DNA of 55,246 nt from an uncultured Planctomycetota bacterium. GTDB taxonomy: Bacteria > Planctomycetota > Phycisphaerae > Phycisphaerales > UBA5793. This document shows, piece after piece, positions 18,184-27,100 of this stretch; positions within the stretch are counted from its first letter, which is position 1; each line of letters begins with the position of its first letter. Position numbers and translations under genes: made by a program. Under the pieces are notes generated by a model. That model was not told where the DNA came from, searched no databases, and was given only the letters and a program-made list of their open reading frames with translations. Location of the stretch: positions 1-55,246 of the forward strand of contig CAADHA010000160.1 in the NCBI GenBank assembly GCA_900696685.1. The letters run 5' to 3'.

Positions 18184-20871
18184 ATGATTGAATCGCGCCA
18201 GATCGCCGACGGGGCCGCGTCCTACAGGTACAACGTCGTGCTGCGCGACGGGTCGGTGATTCTTCTGCGACCCTCCGAGGCATCCGATGCCGCGGCTCTG
18301 CGCGAGTTTCAGGCGAGCCTGCGTCCGGAGAGTTCCGAAATTCGTTTTCTGAATGTGCCCGAGCTGGAGGGGGCGCGCGCTCAGGCGGCGTTTGCTGACC
18401 CGGCGGACCACTTCGTACTCGTAGGTGAAGCGCACGGACGCCTGGTCGCTGCGGCCTGGTATGCGCGCGATCCCGGCCGCGAGGGCGTGGCGGAGACGGC
18501 TTTCATCGTCGATGAAGCGCTCCAGGGACGGGGGGTGGGCACTGCGCTGCTCGATCGCCTCGCCGACATCGCGCGCGACCACGGCATCCACAGCCTCGAA
18601 GGGGACGTCTACGCGCACAACCAGCGCATGCTGAACATGATTGCGGCGTCGGGCTTCGAAGTGATGCGCCGCCTCGAAGGGGGCGTAATGCGCGTGCGTC
18701 TTGCCCTCGATCCCACGCCCGAATATCACCACAGGCTGCACCGACGGCAAGCCGAATCGGCGGTGGCATCGGTGCGCATCTTCCTCGAGCCGCGCAGCGT
18801 CGCCGTCATCGGCGCCAGCCGCGATCCCTCGAAGATCGGCTCGATTGTAGTGCGCAATCTTCTTACGCTCGGGTATCGCGGTCGCATCCTTCCGATCAAC
18901 CCCCAGGCGGGCGAGATCGAGTCGCTTCCGACCTTTGCGGCGGTGCGCGACGTGCCGGGGGAGGTCGATCTCGCGGTGATCGCAGTTCCGCTCGCGCATG
19001 TTGACGCCGTCATCGACGACTGCATCGCCAAGGGAGTGCGCGGCATTCTGCTCCTGACTGCCGGCTACTCGGAGACGGGAGCGGAAGGGCGCGACCGCGA
19101 ACGGGCCTTGCTGTCGCGTCTGCGCGCGGCGGGGATCCGGCTCATCGGCCCGAACTGCTTCGGCGTCATCAACACCGATCCGGCAGTGCGCCTCAATACG
19201 TCCTTCTCCTCGATCCAACCGCTGGAGGGCAGCGTGGGGCTGATGACGCAGAGCGGGGCGCTGGGGCAGGCGATACTCGACTACGCGCGCCTCCTCAACC
19301 TGGGCCTGTCTCACTTCGTGTCGGTGGGGAACAAGGCGGACATCTCGGGCAACGACCTCCTGCAATACTGGCTTCAGGACGACCGAACAAAGGTCGTGCT
19401 GCTGTATCTTGAGAGTTTCGGCAACCCGGCGAAGTTCAGCCTGATTGCGCGCGAGTTGGCGGCCCGCAAGCCGATCGTCTGCGTCAAGTCGGGCCGATCG
19501 CGCGCCGGCGCGCGTGCGGCGAGTTCGCACACCGGCTCGCTGGCCGGCAGCGACCGTGCCGCGGAGGCGCTCTTCCGGCAATGCGGCGTGATCCGCACGA
19601 ACACGCTGGAAGAACTCTTCGACGCGGCAACGCTGCTGGCGCACCAGCCGCTGCCGCGCGGGCCGCGCGTCGCCATTCTGACCAACGCGGGCGGGCCGGC
19701 GATCATGGCCGCAGACGCCTGCGAGGCCGCCGGGCTGGAACTCGCCACGCTCGACGATCGCACGGTCCACGCTCTGCGCGAGTTTCTTCCGCCCGCGGCG
19801 AGCGTGGCGAATCCTGTGGACATGATCGCCGGCGCCGATGCGGAGGATTACGCACGCGCGATGCGGGCGCTGCTTGACGATCCGAACGTGGACAGCGTGC
19901 TGGTGCTGTTCGTGCCCCTTCATCCCGGGTCACCGGAGCGCGTGGCCAGGGCGATTCGCGAGTCGGTTCCGGACGCCTGCGCCAAGCCGGTACTGGCCAC
20001 GTTCCTGAGCGCGCAGGGCATGCCGCCCGTGTTGGCCGGCATTCCGAGTTACCGGTTTCCGGAGGGGGCGGTGACGGCGCTGGCGCGGGCGTTGCGCTAC
20101 GCGCGCTGGCGCAGCCGGCCCGCGGGCCGACTCGCGGCCTTCACTGATATCGACGAACGGCGTGCTCGCTCGATCGTCGAGGCGGTCAGGGTGCGCGGCG
20201 GGGGGTGGTTGACCGCCGGGGAGGTTCACGACCTGCTCAGCGCCGTGGGCGTCCCCTTCGCTCGCGCTCATGTCGCCGACTCGCTCGAAAGCGCGCTGCG
20301 GGCCGCCCGGTCCATTGGCTTTCCGGTCGTGCTTAAGGCCCTCGGACCCTCCATCCTGCACAAGACGGAGGTCGGAGGAGTTCTCCTCAACCTCGCCGAT
20401 GATGCCGCACTCGAACGCGCGTGGCACGACCTTTCCGGGCGCCTCGGCGAGCGGATGACCGCGGTGCTCGTGCAGCAGACGATCCGCAGGGGCGTCGAGA
20501 TTCTCATCGGCGCCACGTTTGACGAGGTGTTCGGTCATATCATCGCCTACGGGCCGGGGGGGACGCTCGTCGATCTGATTGAGGACGTAGCCCTGCGCCT
20601 TGTGCCGCTGACTGATCTCGATGCGGCGGACATGCTTGCGGAGGTTCGGGCGACGAGGCTTCTGCGCGGCTGGCGCGGTGCGCCGCCCGCTGATGAGGCG
20701 ATCGTGCGCGAGATCATTCTCCGCCTTTCGGCGCTTCTCGATCTGTGCCCGGAGATTGAGGAGGTGGACTTCAATCCGACGATGGTGCTGGAACGAGGGG
20801 CGTTCGTGGTTGACGCGCGCATTCGTGTGGGTTCGCGCTGGCGCCGTCCGGGCCGGCGTCCGGTCTTCTGA
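18184..20871 (+). CDS. GNAT acetyltransferase fused to ADP-forming acyl-CoA synthetase domains (Pat-like)
   Basis: 895 residues. Residues about 20-175 form a GNAT acetyltransferase domain with the acetyl-CoA loop EALQGRGVGTALLDRL. Then come a CoA-binding Rossmann domain (SVAVIGASRDPSKIGS, about 200-330), succinyl-CoA ligase-like domains (GLMTQSGALGQAILDY, about 350-480) and a C-terminal ATP-grasp domain (GFPVVLKALGPSILHKTEVGG, about 640-880). Related proteins (Pat/PatZ) acetylate lysines such as that of acetyl-CoA synthetase. In Salmonella Pat the GNAT is C-terminal and the synthetase His is replaced; here GNAT is N-terminal and a SHTG motif with the His is present, so synthetase activity may be retained. 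Confidence 0.85.
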   Translation: MIESRQIADGAASYRYNVVLRDGSVILLRPSEASDAAALREFQASLRPESSEIRFLNVPELEGARAQAAFADPADHFVLVGEAHGRLVAAAWYARDPGREGVAETAFIVDEALQGRGVGTALLDRLADIARDHGIHSLEGDVYAHNQRMLNMIAASGFEVMRRLEGGVMRVRLALDPTPEYHHRLHRRQAESAVASVRIFLEPRSVAVIGASRDPSKIGSIVVRNLLTLGYRGRILPINPQAGEIESLPTFAAVRDVPGEVDLAVIAVPLAHVDAVIDDCIAKGVRGILLLTAGYSETGAEGRDRERALLSRLRAAGIRLIGPNCFGVINTDPAVRLNTSFSSIQPLEGSVGLMTQSGALGQAILDYARLLNLGLSHFVSVGNKADISGNDLLQYWLQDDRTKVVLLYLESFGNPAKFSLIARELAARKPIVCVKSGRSRAGARAASSHTGSLAGSDRAAEALFRQCGVIRTNTLEELFDAATLLAHQPLPRGPRVAILTNAGGPAIMAADACEAAGLELATLDDRTVHALREFLPPAASVANPVDMIAGADAEDYARAMRALLDDPNVDSVLVLFVPLHPGSPERVARAIRESVPDACAKPVLATFLSAQGMPPVLAGIPSYRFPEGAVTALARALRYARWRSRPAGRLAAFTDIDERRARSIVEAVRVRGGGWLTAGEVHDLLSAVGVPFARAHVADSLESALRAARSIGFPVVLKALGPSILHKTEVGGVLLNLADDAALERAWHDLSGRLGERMTAVLVQQTIRRGVEILIGATFDEVFGHIIAYGPGGTLVDLIEDVALRLVPLTDLDAADMLAEVRATRLLRGWRGAPPADEAIVREIILRLSALLDLCPEIEEVDFNPTMVLERGAFVVDARIRVGSRWRRPGRRPVF

Positions 20872-20946
20872 CCGGAGAATCGGGATGGACCACACCGCCG
20901 GCGCGGGAACGCTGAGCACGAGCCGACTACTGTTCGTGGCGACATT

Positions 20947-20998
20947 CGGCGATGGAGTCCGCCGCAACCGGTCCTCTTCGGGCCTGATGACTCCTACC
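20947..20998 (+). promoter_or_regulatory. Fluoride riboswitch (crcB motif) aptamer
   Basis: The sequence follows the crcB-motif layout: GGCGATGGAGTCCGCC, then GCAACC, a small hairpin (GGTCC/GGGCC) and CTGATGACTCCTACC. GGAGTC pairs with GACTCC to form the main stem, and the conserved GGCGATG and CTGATGA segments are intact. Bases 20991-20998 (CTCCTACC) are also perfectly complementary to the crcB ribosome site at 21029-21036 (GGTAGGAG). That gives a simple switch: without fluoride the 3' strand masks the ribosome site, and with fluoride the aptamer holds it and translation proceeds. Confidence 0.88.
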
Positions 20999-21043
20999 TT
21001 CATCACCCGCCCGACGCGGCGGCTGGTCGGTAGGAGGTTCTCG

Positions 21044-21427
21044 ATGAACAAACTGATCCTGATCTTCATCGGCGCCGGTCTCGGCGGCGTGCTGCGCTAT
21101 GCCGTTAGCGGCTGGGTTCACGTGCTCGCCGGCGAGTCATTCCCGACCGGAACGCTCGTCGTCAATCTCATCGGCTGCTTCGGAATCGGGTTCCTCGGCG
21201 CGGCGCTCTCCGGCCCGCTGATCGTGCGCGAGGAATACCGAATCGCGATTCTCGTGGGACTGCTCGGCGGCTTCACCACCTTCTCGACGTTCGGAAGCGA
21301 GACGCTTGCGCTCGTGGCCGATCGGAAGACGTGGCTCGCTGCGCTCAATCTCCTTTTGAGCAACGGCCTGGGACTGATGGGCGTGTGGGCAGGCTCGCGG
21401 TTGTCGGACCGGATCTACGGAGTGTGA
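21044..21427 (+). CDS. crcB: Fluoride exporter CrcB/Fluc
   Basis: 127 residues with four hydrophobic helices, the normal size for Fluc channels that let fluoride leave the cell. Hallmarks seen are GAGLGGVLRY near the N-terminus, GTLVVNLIGCF (the Asn of the pore region) and GLLGGFTTFSTF (the Phe-box/TFS motif). The start at 21044 follows the ribosome site GGTAGGAG, which the upstream riboswitch can sequester. The stop overlaps the region just before the DUF190 start (2 bp apart). Confidence 0.95.
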   Translation: MNKLILIFIGAGLGGVLRYAVSGWVHVLAGESFPTGTLVVNLIGCFGIGFLGAALSGPLIVREEYRIAILVGLLGGFTTFSTFGSETLALVADRKTWLAALNLLLSNGLGLMGVWAGSRLSDRIYGV

Positions 21428-21429
21428 TC

Positions 21430-21777
21430 ATGCACATCCCTGAGCACGGCGTTCTCCTTCGTATCTTCATCGGCGAGAGCGACCACTGGCAGGGCCGGCC
21501 GCTCTACGAAGCGATCGTGCTCAAGGCGAGAGAACTGCACCTCGCCGGCGCGACGGTCCTGCGCGGCCCGATGGGTTTCGGCGCCAACAGCCGCCTGCAC
21601 ACGACCCGCATCCTGCGCCTTTCGGAGGATCTTCCGATGGTGATTGAGATCGTGGACAGCCGGGAGAAGATCGACGAGTTGATGCCGCACATCGACGCCA
21701 TGGTGCAGGAGGGGCTGGTCACGCTGGAGAATGTGCAGGTGATCCGCTACCGCGGCAACCGTCCGCGCGAGGCATAG
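21430..21777 (+). CDS. DUF190 family protein
   Basis: 115 residues, soluble, PII-like ferredoxin fold expected. Motifs RIFIGESDHWQGRPLYEAIV and GATVLRGPMGFG are characteristic of DUF190. It is two bases after crcB and thus in the same fluoride-responsive unit. DUF190 genes often pair with crcB; the role is unproven but probably regulation or protection linked to fluoride or divalent-ion stress. Confidence 0.88.
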   Translation: MHIPEHGVLLRIFIGESDHWQGRPLYEAIVLKARELHLAGATVLRGPMGFGANSRLHTTRILRLSEDLPMVIEIVDSREKIDELMPHIDAMVQEGLVTLENVQVIRYRGNRPREA

Positions 21778-21811
21778 CCGCGCGAAGGGGTCCCGGTGCG
21801 ACGCAACGGGT

Positions 21812-22246
21812 TCATCCCGGGGGCCATTGTTCCTGGAGGTCCCGCGGCAGGGCGCCGATCACGTCTTCGATCTCGCCGGCGCTGACATGGCGCGCCAGGA
21901 CGCGGAAGACCGCGCGAATCACTTCGCGCATCGGCGCATCGAAGGGCCTCCCCGCTTCGTCGCGGACGAGCGATTCGAACTCGTCCATGTGGCGGACGCG
22001 TTCCACTCGTGCTCGCGGCCTCCAGCCTTCGTAGTAAAGGCCGCGGATGAGCATCGGCAGTTGTGCCGCGAATTGCGCCGTTTCCTCGATGCTCAGGCGG
22101 TCGCGCAGGGCGTGCAGCGTGGCCCGCAGAGCCGCATAGGCCTGGTGGGCGTCGACGCCGCCGAGTTCGCGCATCACCTCACCAACCCATTGTTCACTCT
22201 TGTGGAGCGTCGCCGCGAAGACGTCGTGAGCGGTGGGGCGGTTCAT
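21812..22246 (-). CDS. DUF2267 family protein
   Basis: 144 residues, helical, no signal. It carries the DUF2267 pattern, two short homologous halves with HKSEQWVGEVMRELG and AYAALRATLHALRDRLSIEE and then LPMLIRGLYYEGW. AAGGAGG precedes the ATG. The function of the family is unknown; members often neighbour CBS, BON and haemerythrin stress proteins, as here. It is last in the leftward ccm-associated gene run. Confidence 0.85.
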   Translation of the reverse strand: MNRPTAHDVFAATLHKSEQWVGEVMRELGGVDAHQAYAALRATLHALRDRLSIEETAQFAAQLPMLIRGLYYEGWRPRARVERVRHMDEFESLVRDEAGRPFDAPMREVIRAVFRVLARHVSAGEIEDVIGALPRDLQEQWPPG

Positions 22247-22311
22247 GGCGATCCTCCTTCACAATGAGGCGGACAGAGGCCTTCAATGCGCGAGGCGCTC
22301 CGGGCGCCGGG

Positions 22312-22782
22312 TCACCTCTCGTGCGCCAGCACGCGCAGCAGGTCGAGATTGGTCACGATGCCCACCGGGAAGCGCTCATCATCCACGACCACAATGCGGT
22401 GCAGACGGCCGTCGCACATGAGTTTCGCCACGCCGGCCACCGGCGTGTCGGGTCCGACGGAGACCGGGTCCTCGGTCATGATGTCCTCGACGAAGACCTG
22501 GTCCTCGGGCGCGCGCTGTTCATCCTCATCGCTCTGCTCGCACAGCACTTCGAAGAAGTAGGCGGGCGGCACCTCAACCGTTCCTTCCGTGCAGCGGCGG
22601 ATCAGATCGGTCTTGGAGACGATCCCGATGAGGCGACCCTCTTCGTTGACCACCGGCGCGCCGGAGATGTCATTCTCCTCGAACACACGCGCCAGTTGGG
22701 AGAGCGTCATGGAAGGCTCGACGTTGACAGGTTCGGGCGACATCACGTCGCGGGCCTTGAGCGTGGTTCGTGTCGCAGTCAT
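22312..22782 (-). CDS. Tandem CBS-domain protein
   Basis: 156 residues comprising two CBS motifs (ARDVMSPEPVNVEPSMTL at the start and VEDIMTEDPVSVGPDTPV at about residue 100), with an acidic insert between them (EQSDEDEQRAPEDQ). CBS pairs bind adenosine nucleotides and act as energy sensors. There is no fused catalytic domain, so the partner is unknown. GGAG precedes the start codon. Confidence 0.9.
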   Translation of the reverse strand: MTATRTTLKARDVMSPEPVNVEPSMTLSQLARVFEENDISGAPVVNEEGRLIGIVSKTDLIRRCTEGTVEVPPAYFFEVLCEQSDEDEQRAPEDQVFVEDIMTEDPVSVGPDTPVAGVAKLMCDGRLHRIVVVDDERFPVGIVTNLDLLRVLAHER

Positions 22783-22909
22783 GCGAGGTACTCCAATTCA
22801 TGGCGGCAGGCAGGCGCATCTCCTCCGGTCCAGTGGATTCTGAAGTGCATTGCACGGGCGGCCACAAAGGAAACCGCCCCGATCGCCGGCCGCATCGACT
22901 GATCTTCGC

Positions 22910-23278
22910 CTATCCCCGGACCTTGGGCTGCGCGCGGTCCACCCGCTCGAGCACATCGACCACCAGCCCCGCGTAGCGGCTCAGCGGACAATGGCGCATC
23001 GACTTCTCCGTGCAGAAATCTCCGGCGGTAGGGCTGGCCGTGCAGGACTGGCAGATGAGTTGCTCCATCGCCCGCTCGTAGGGCAGGAGAAAGGGTGAGT
23101 CGATCTGCTCGGCCACGGCGCGGAGCGTCGGCAGATTCATGAAGATCGTGCATTGCGCCTCACAGGGGCGCGGCTGATCGAGGGGCCACAACCCCTTTGG
23201 CTCGCGCTGCGAACATTGCGGGCAGACCTCGGCACGCAGCGCGCGGGTCATGACCTCAAGCGTTGGAAGATTCTGCAT
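22910..23278 (-). CDS. Cysteine-rich small protein of unknown function
   Basis: 122 residues with Cys at 19, 22, 39, 43, 76, 79, 89 and 97, arranged as CPQC, CEAQC, CQSC and later single Cys. This is enough for two metal or Fe-S sites. There is no signal peptide or haem motif (no CxxCH). AAGGAGG lies before the ATG, and the start overlaps ccmD by 23 bp, so it belongs to the ccm operon. It could handle thiols or metals during cytochrome maturation; no family is recognised. Confidence 0.75.
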   Translation of the reverse strand: MQNLPTLEVMTRALRAEVCPQCSQREPKGLWPLDQPRPCEAQCTIFMNLPTLRAVAEQIDSPFLLPYERAMEQLICQSCTASPTAGDFCTEKSMRHCPLSRYAGLVVDVLERVDRAQPKVRG

Positions 23279-23435
23279 GGCGGCCTCCTTGCCCTTTCGA
23301 AGAGCGCTGCGATGTACGAGCCTGCGCTTCGCGGCGGCGGAGCAGCCGGCTCTCGCGCCACAGGAGCATCGCGTACCCTGCGAGAAGGACGAAAGTGATG
23401 CAATAAGCGAGAATGGCGTATTCGGTCGGGCTCAT
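23256..23435 (-). CDS. ccmD: CcmD-like heme exporter small subunit
   Basis: 59 residues. The start MSPTEYAILAYC leads into a single membrane helix (about residues 6-27), followed by an Arg-rich cytoplasmic segment (WRESRLLRRREAQAR), the standard CcmD layout. The start overlaps the ccmC stop (ATGA at 23432-23435). CcmD helps release holo-CcmE from the CcmABC complex. Size, topology and position directly after ccmC support the call despite weak sequence conservation. Confidence 0.8.
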   Translation of the reverse strand: MSPTEYAILAYCITFVLLAGYAMLLWRESRLLRRREAQARTSQRSSKGQGGRHAESSNA

Positions 23436-24166
23436 GCGATTTCCCCCGCGGGAGTGAGGTGCGGCCCGGCATAGGCCGCATCCTCGGTTCGATCGTCCTC
23501 AAGGTCCTCCTCGGCACCACGTTCGAGCACGCTGCGCCGGCGGTTCAGGCGGAAGCGTGCGATAAGCAGCCCCGCCGCCAGCAGCGTCATGGGCACGAAC
23601 CATGCCAGGAGCGTCATCTTCATCGGCGGCGCAAGCGAGATCGACTCCGGATGAATGTCCGGGAGGAGTTTCGTGGAGAGGTAAACCAGCGGCACATCGA
23701 GAAAGGCGATGACGCCGTAGACGGCGCTGATCATCGCCCGCTTCTGCGGCGACTCGATCGACGGCCGGATCATCAGGTAGACGACGTAGAGCAGCCAGAG
23801 GATGAGGCTGAAGGTCAGGCGCGGGCTCCAGGTCCACCAGTGTCCCCAGGCGCTGCGGCCCCAGACCATGCCCGTGAGAAGCACGAGCGAGGCGAAGAGA
23901 ACGGCGACCTTGGCCGCCGCGCCGGCGAGATCGTCCCACCACAACCGCCTCTGGAGCACATACATCACGCTCGCCACGAACACGACGAAGCAGGCAAGGA
24001 ACGTGTGGATGGCCAGGGGGAGGTGGACGTAGAAGATCTTCTGCACGTCGCCCATCGTCGCTTCGCGCGGCGTCCAGAATATCACCATCGCGCCCACCGC
24101 CGCGAAGAGAAAGGCCGTGAGCGTCCAGTACACGCGGGGGATGAGGTTGATCGCGGTAGAGTTCAT
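23432..24166 (-). CDS. ccmC: Heme-handling membrane protein CcmC
   Basis: 244 residues from MNSTAINLIP, with AAGGAG before it. Six membrane helices and the tryptophan-rich motif WGRSAWGHWWTWSPR, which binds haem for transfer to CcmE. Conserved periplasmic His are present in KIFYVHLPLAIHTF. The C-terminus carries an unusual roughly 35-residue Arg/Asp/Glu-rich cytoplasmic tail. It is coupled to ccmB upstream (16 bp) and ccmD downstream (ATGA overlap). Confidence 0.92.
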   Translation of the reverse strand: MNSTAINLIPRVYWTLTAFLFAAVGAMVIFWTPREATMGDVQKIFYVHLPLAIHTFLACFVVFVASVMYVLQRRLWWDDLAGAAAKVAVLFASLVLLTGMVWGRSAWGHWWTWSPRLTFSLILWLLYVVYLMIRPSIESPQKRAMISAVYGVIAFLDVPLVYLSTKLLPDIHPESISLAPPMKMTLLAWFVPMTLLAAGLLIARFRLNRRRSVLERGAEEDLEDDRTEDAAYAGPHLTPAGEIA

Positions 24167-24182
24167 GGCTCTCGCTCCTTGT

Positions 24183-24856
24183 TCACGCCTCGAGCACGAG
24201 TTCAAACACAAGCCACGAGGCGACGAGGAAGATGACGTCAAAGGCGATGAGTATCGCCAGCCCGCTGCCTCCGACGGGCTGCTGATGCTCGAAGAGGTTG
24301 TACAGGACGCGGGTGGAGGCGAGGATGATCGTGAGCGTGACAGGGAAGACGAGCATGGCGAGCAGCCCGCCCGCGAGGCGCGTCGAACTGGTGAGGGCGG
24401 CGAAGAGCGTTCCGATCGCCGCGTACCCGATCATGCTCAGCATCATGACGACCACGAAACCGCCCGGCGACGCGGACAGGTCGAACTGGAAGAGCACGAC
24501 GGCCACGGGCGTCACCACCAGCGCCAGCGTGAACATGAGCACGAGATTGGCGATGAGCTTGGCGGCAAAAATCGCGCCCCGGTCGATCGGCGCCAGCAGC
24601 AGTCCGGCGAGGGCCTCGTCGTAGCGTTCGACCGCCATCGTCTTTTCGAAGATCAGCACCCCGCCGAAGAGGTACGCAACCCAGAGGATCGCCGTCGCAG
24701 TCAGTCCGCTGGCGCCAGGCGCCGGCGCCAGGCCGAGTGCCAGAACAACGACGATGAGTATGGCCAGTACGGTGACGAGGCCGATGGTCTGCCTGCCGCG
24801 CGCTTCGATGCGCAGGTCCTTGGCCGTCAGGAGCGCGATGTGGCGAATGGCGCGGT

Positions 24857-24860
<4 letters not shown>
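24183..24860 (-). CDS. ccmB: Heme-export ABC permease CcmB
   Basis: 225 residues with six predicted membrane helices. The family pattern is seen in LTAKDLRIEARGRQT at the N-terminus and the cytoplasmic loop FEKTMAVERYDEALAGLLLAP, which contacts the ATPase. The start overlaps ccmA by 4 bp (24857-24860). With CcmA and CcmC it forms the complex that releases haem-loaded CcmE. Confidence 0.93.
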
Positions 24861-25675
<815 letters not shown>

Positions 25676-25729
25676 GGCCCTGGTCTCGCTTCTCAGCCGC
25701 GCGGTCGGGCGCGGCTGCGTCGATTGGTC

Positions 25730-26848
25730 TCACGCGGCGGTCCGTGCCGGCCGCGGTCGGAGAAACACGAATCCGACGCCGGCCAGCAGCACCACGGCTG
25801 CGCCAATGCCGGCAAAGGTCTTGATGCGGCTGCTCGCATCGCTCGCCGCCTGCAGCGCGCCGGCGTCTGTCAGCCCGGAAAGCGTCAGGCCCGCGACCTG
25901 GTTGGCGGCGAGCGCATCAGCCTGGAAGAGACGCACGCGCGTCGTGCCCATCGTCTCGGCGCCGGCATCGGTCATGCCGTGCGGCGTGACCTTCGTGCCG
26001 TCGTCGGCGAGGAATGCGATGATGTGATCCGTGGGCGCCGGCGCGCTCAGGAGCATCTCCGCCTGTGCCTTGTTGACCGGGAGAACATAGGAGAAGCGGT
26101 AGCGCGCCTCGCCGGGCATCATGGGCATCTGCACGCCGAGCGTGCCCGTCTCGTCGAGTGTCGTGCAGCACCATCCGTGGAAGCCGCCGACCAGTTGCAC
26201 GTCCTTCGCATCGCGGGGGAGATTAAAGCGAGCGGCAATCCGCTTGGCGTCGGGCGACGGATCCACGACGTCGCCGAGCCAGGTTCGATCGGCACTGTTG
26301 GAGGTGACGACCATCTCCGACACGAGCAGCCCCGCCTCGGTCTGCTCCAGCATGACGTGACGCATGGCGATGCGCCAGTCGGGCGCTTCGTCGGTCGTTT
26401 CGTAGACGGTGACTTCGATCGTGGCGTGATTGTTCTGCGGGTTGATCGAGGCGCCGGTCTCCTGGTAAAAAACGCCGGCGTAGTTGACCTGGACGACGGG
26501 CGTGACCTCCATGGCGACGGGAAGCCCCTCGACGACCACTACGCCGTGTTCGTCCAGTTGCGCCTTCTCGCTGTGAACGACCTGCCCACGGTGCACGAGG
26601 ATGATCTCGACGGGTGCGGCTCCGACCGCTGCTCCGCCTGGAGTGCCCTGCACCGCGCGGATCGCGACGCTGCCGCGACCGCCCGCCATTCGCTCGCGGA
26701 GTTCGGCCTCGTCCAGAGGCGCCGGCTGCTTCGGTGCGGAGTCAGGCGGCGCAAGCAGCGGGGGAGCGCCCGATGACGCAGGCGCCTGCGCGGGCACCGT
26801 GCTCGCAGTCAGGATGGTGCAGGCGGTGGCGAGAAGGAAACGTTTCAT
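25730..26848 (-). CDS. Unknown exported single-span membrane protein in the ccm operon
   Basis: 372 residues from MKRFLLATAC, with a cleavable signal (cut near VPAQA), a Pro/Ala-rich region, a periplasmic part with beta-sandwich character (VEIILVHRGQVVHSEK, IEVTVYETTDEAPDW), a CC pair in FHGWCCTTLDE, and a C-terminal helix (IGAAVVLLAGVGFVFL) followed by basic residues. Topology is type I, with a large periplasmic domain and a short cytoplasmic tail. It sits between ccmF and ccmA, where some bacteria encode apocytochrome-handling factors. No CcmH or CcmI gene is in the window, so a matching role is possible. The family is not recognised. Confidence 0.8.
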   Translation of the reverse strand: MKRFLLATACTILTASTVPAQAPASSGAPPLLAPPDSAPKQPAPLDEAELRERMAGGRGSVAIRAVQGTPGGAAVGAAPVEIILVHRGQVVHSEKAQLDEHGVVVVEGLPVAMEVTPVVQVNYAGVFYQETGASINPQNNHATIEVTVYETTDEAPDWRIAMRHVMLEQTEAGLLVSEMVVTSNSADRTWLGDVVDPSPDAKRIAARFNLPRDAKDVQLVGGFHGWCCTTLDETGTLGVQMPMMPGEARYRFSYVLPVNKAQAEMLLSAPAPTDHIIAFLADDGTKVTPHGMTDAGAETMGTTRVRLFQADALAANQVAGLTLSGLTDAGALQAASDASSRIKTFAGIGAAVVLLAGVGFVFLRPRPARTAA

Positions 26849-26891
26849 GATCCGACCTTCCGGGATGAGCAAAGCCGCGAGGGACAAGAGA

Positions 26892-27100
26892 AGGAGTTCA
26901 CGAAGGGCACGATGGGGCCGCAGCCGGTCCGGGCCGCAGGTGGATCGAGGAGGAATCAGCCCGGTTGATCATGCCCGCGCACACCGGCTCCAGCGCCGGT
27001 CGCCGCGGTCGTCGTGGCGATTCTTGACTGTCCTCCTGAGCACCTGTCGGCACCGTTGAACCATTGGCGGCGTTGGCTCTCGTGCCCTTCGTGAAGTCCT
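26892..27100. repeat. Inverted repeat in the 3' end of ccmF
   Basis: AGGAGTTCACGAAGGGCACG(A) at 26892-26912 reappears inverted at 27080-27100 with one mismatch in 21 bases; the spacer is 167 bp. Similar ACGAAGGGCACGA-type tracts occur dispersed in some environmental genomes. It lies within the atypical CcmF tail. Confidence 0.6.

Noticed and set aside
18175..19923. 582-codon minus-strand frame opposite the acetyltransferase gene
   Set aside because: Shadow frame; Arg/His-rich and lacking any fold-like pattern.
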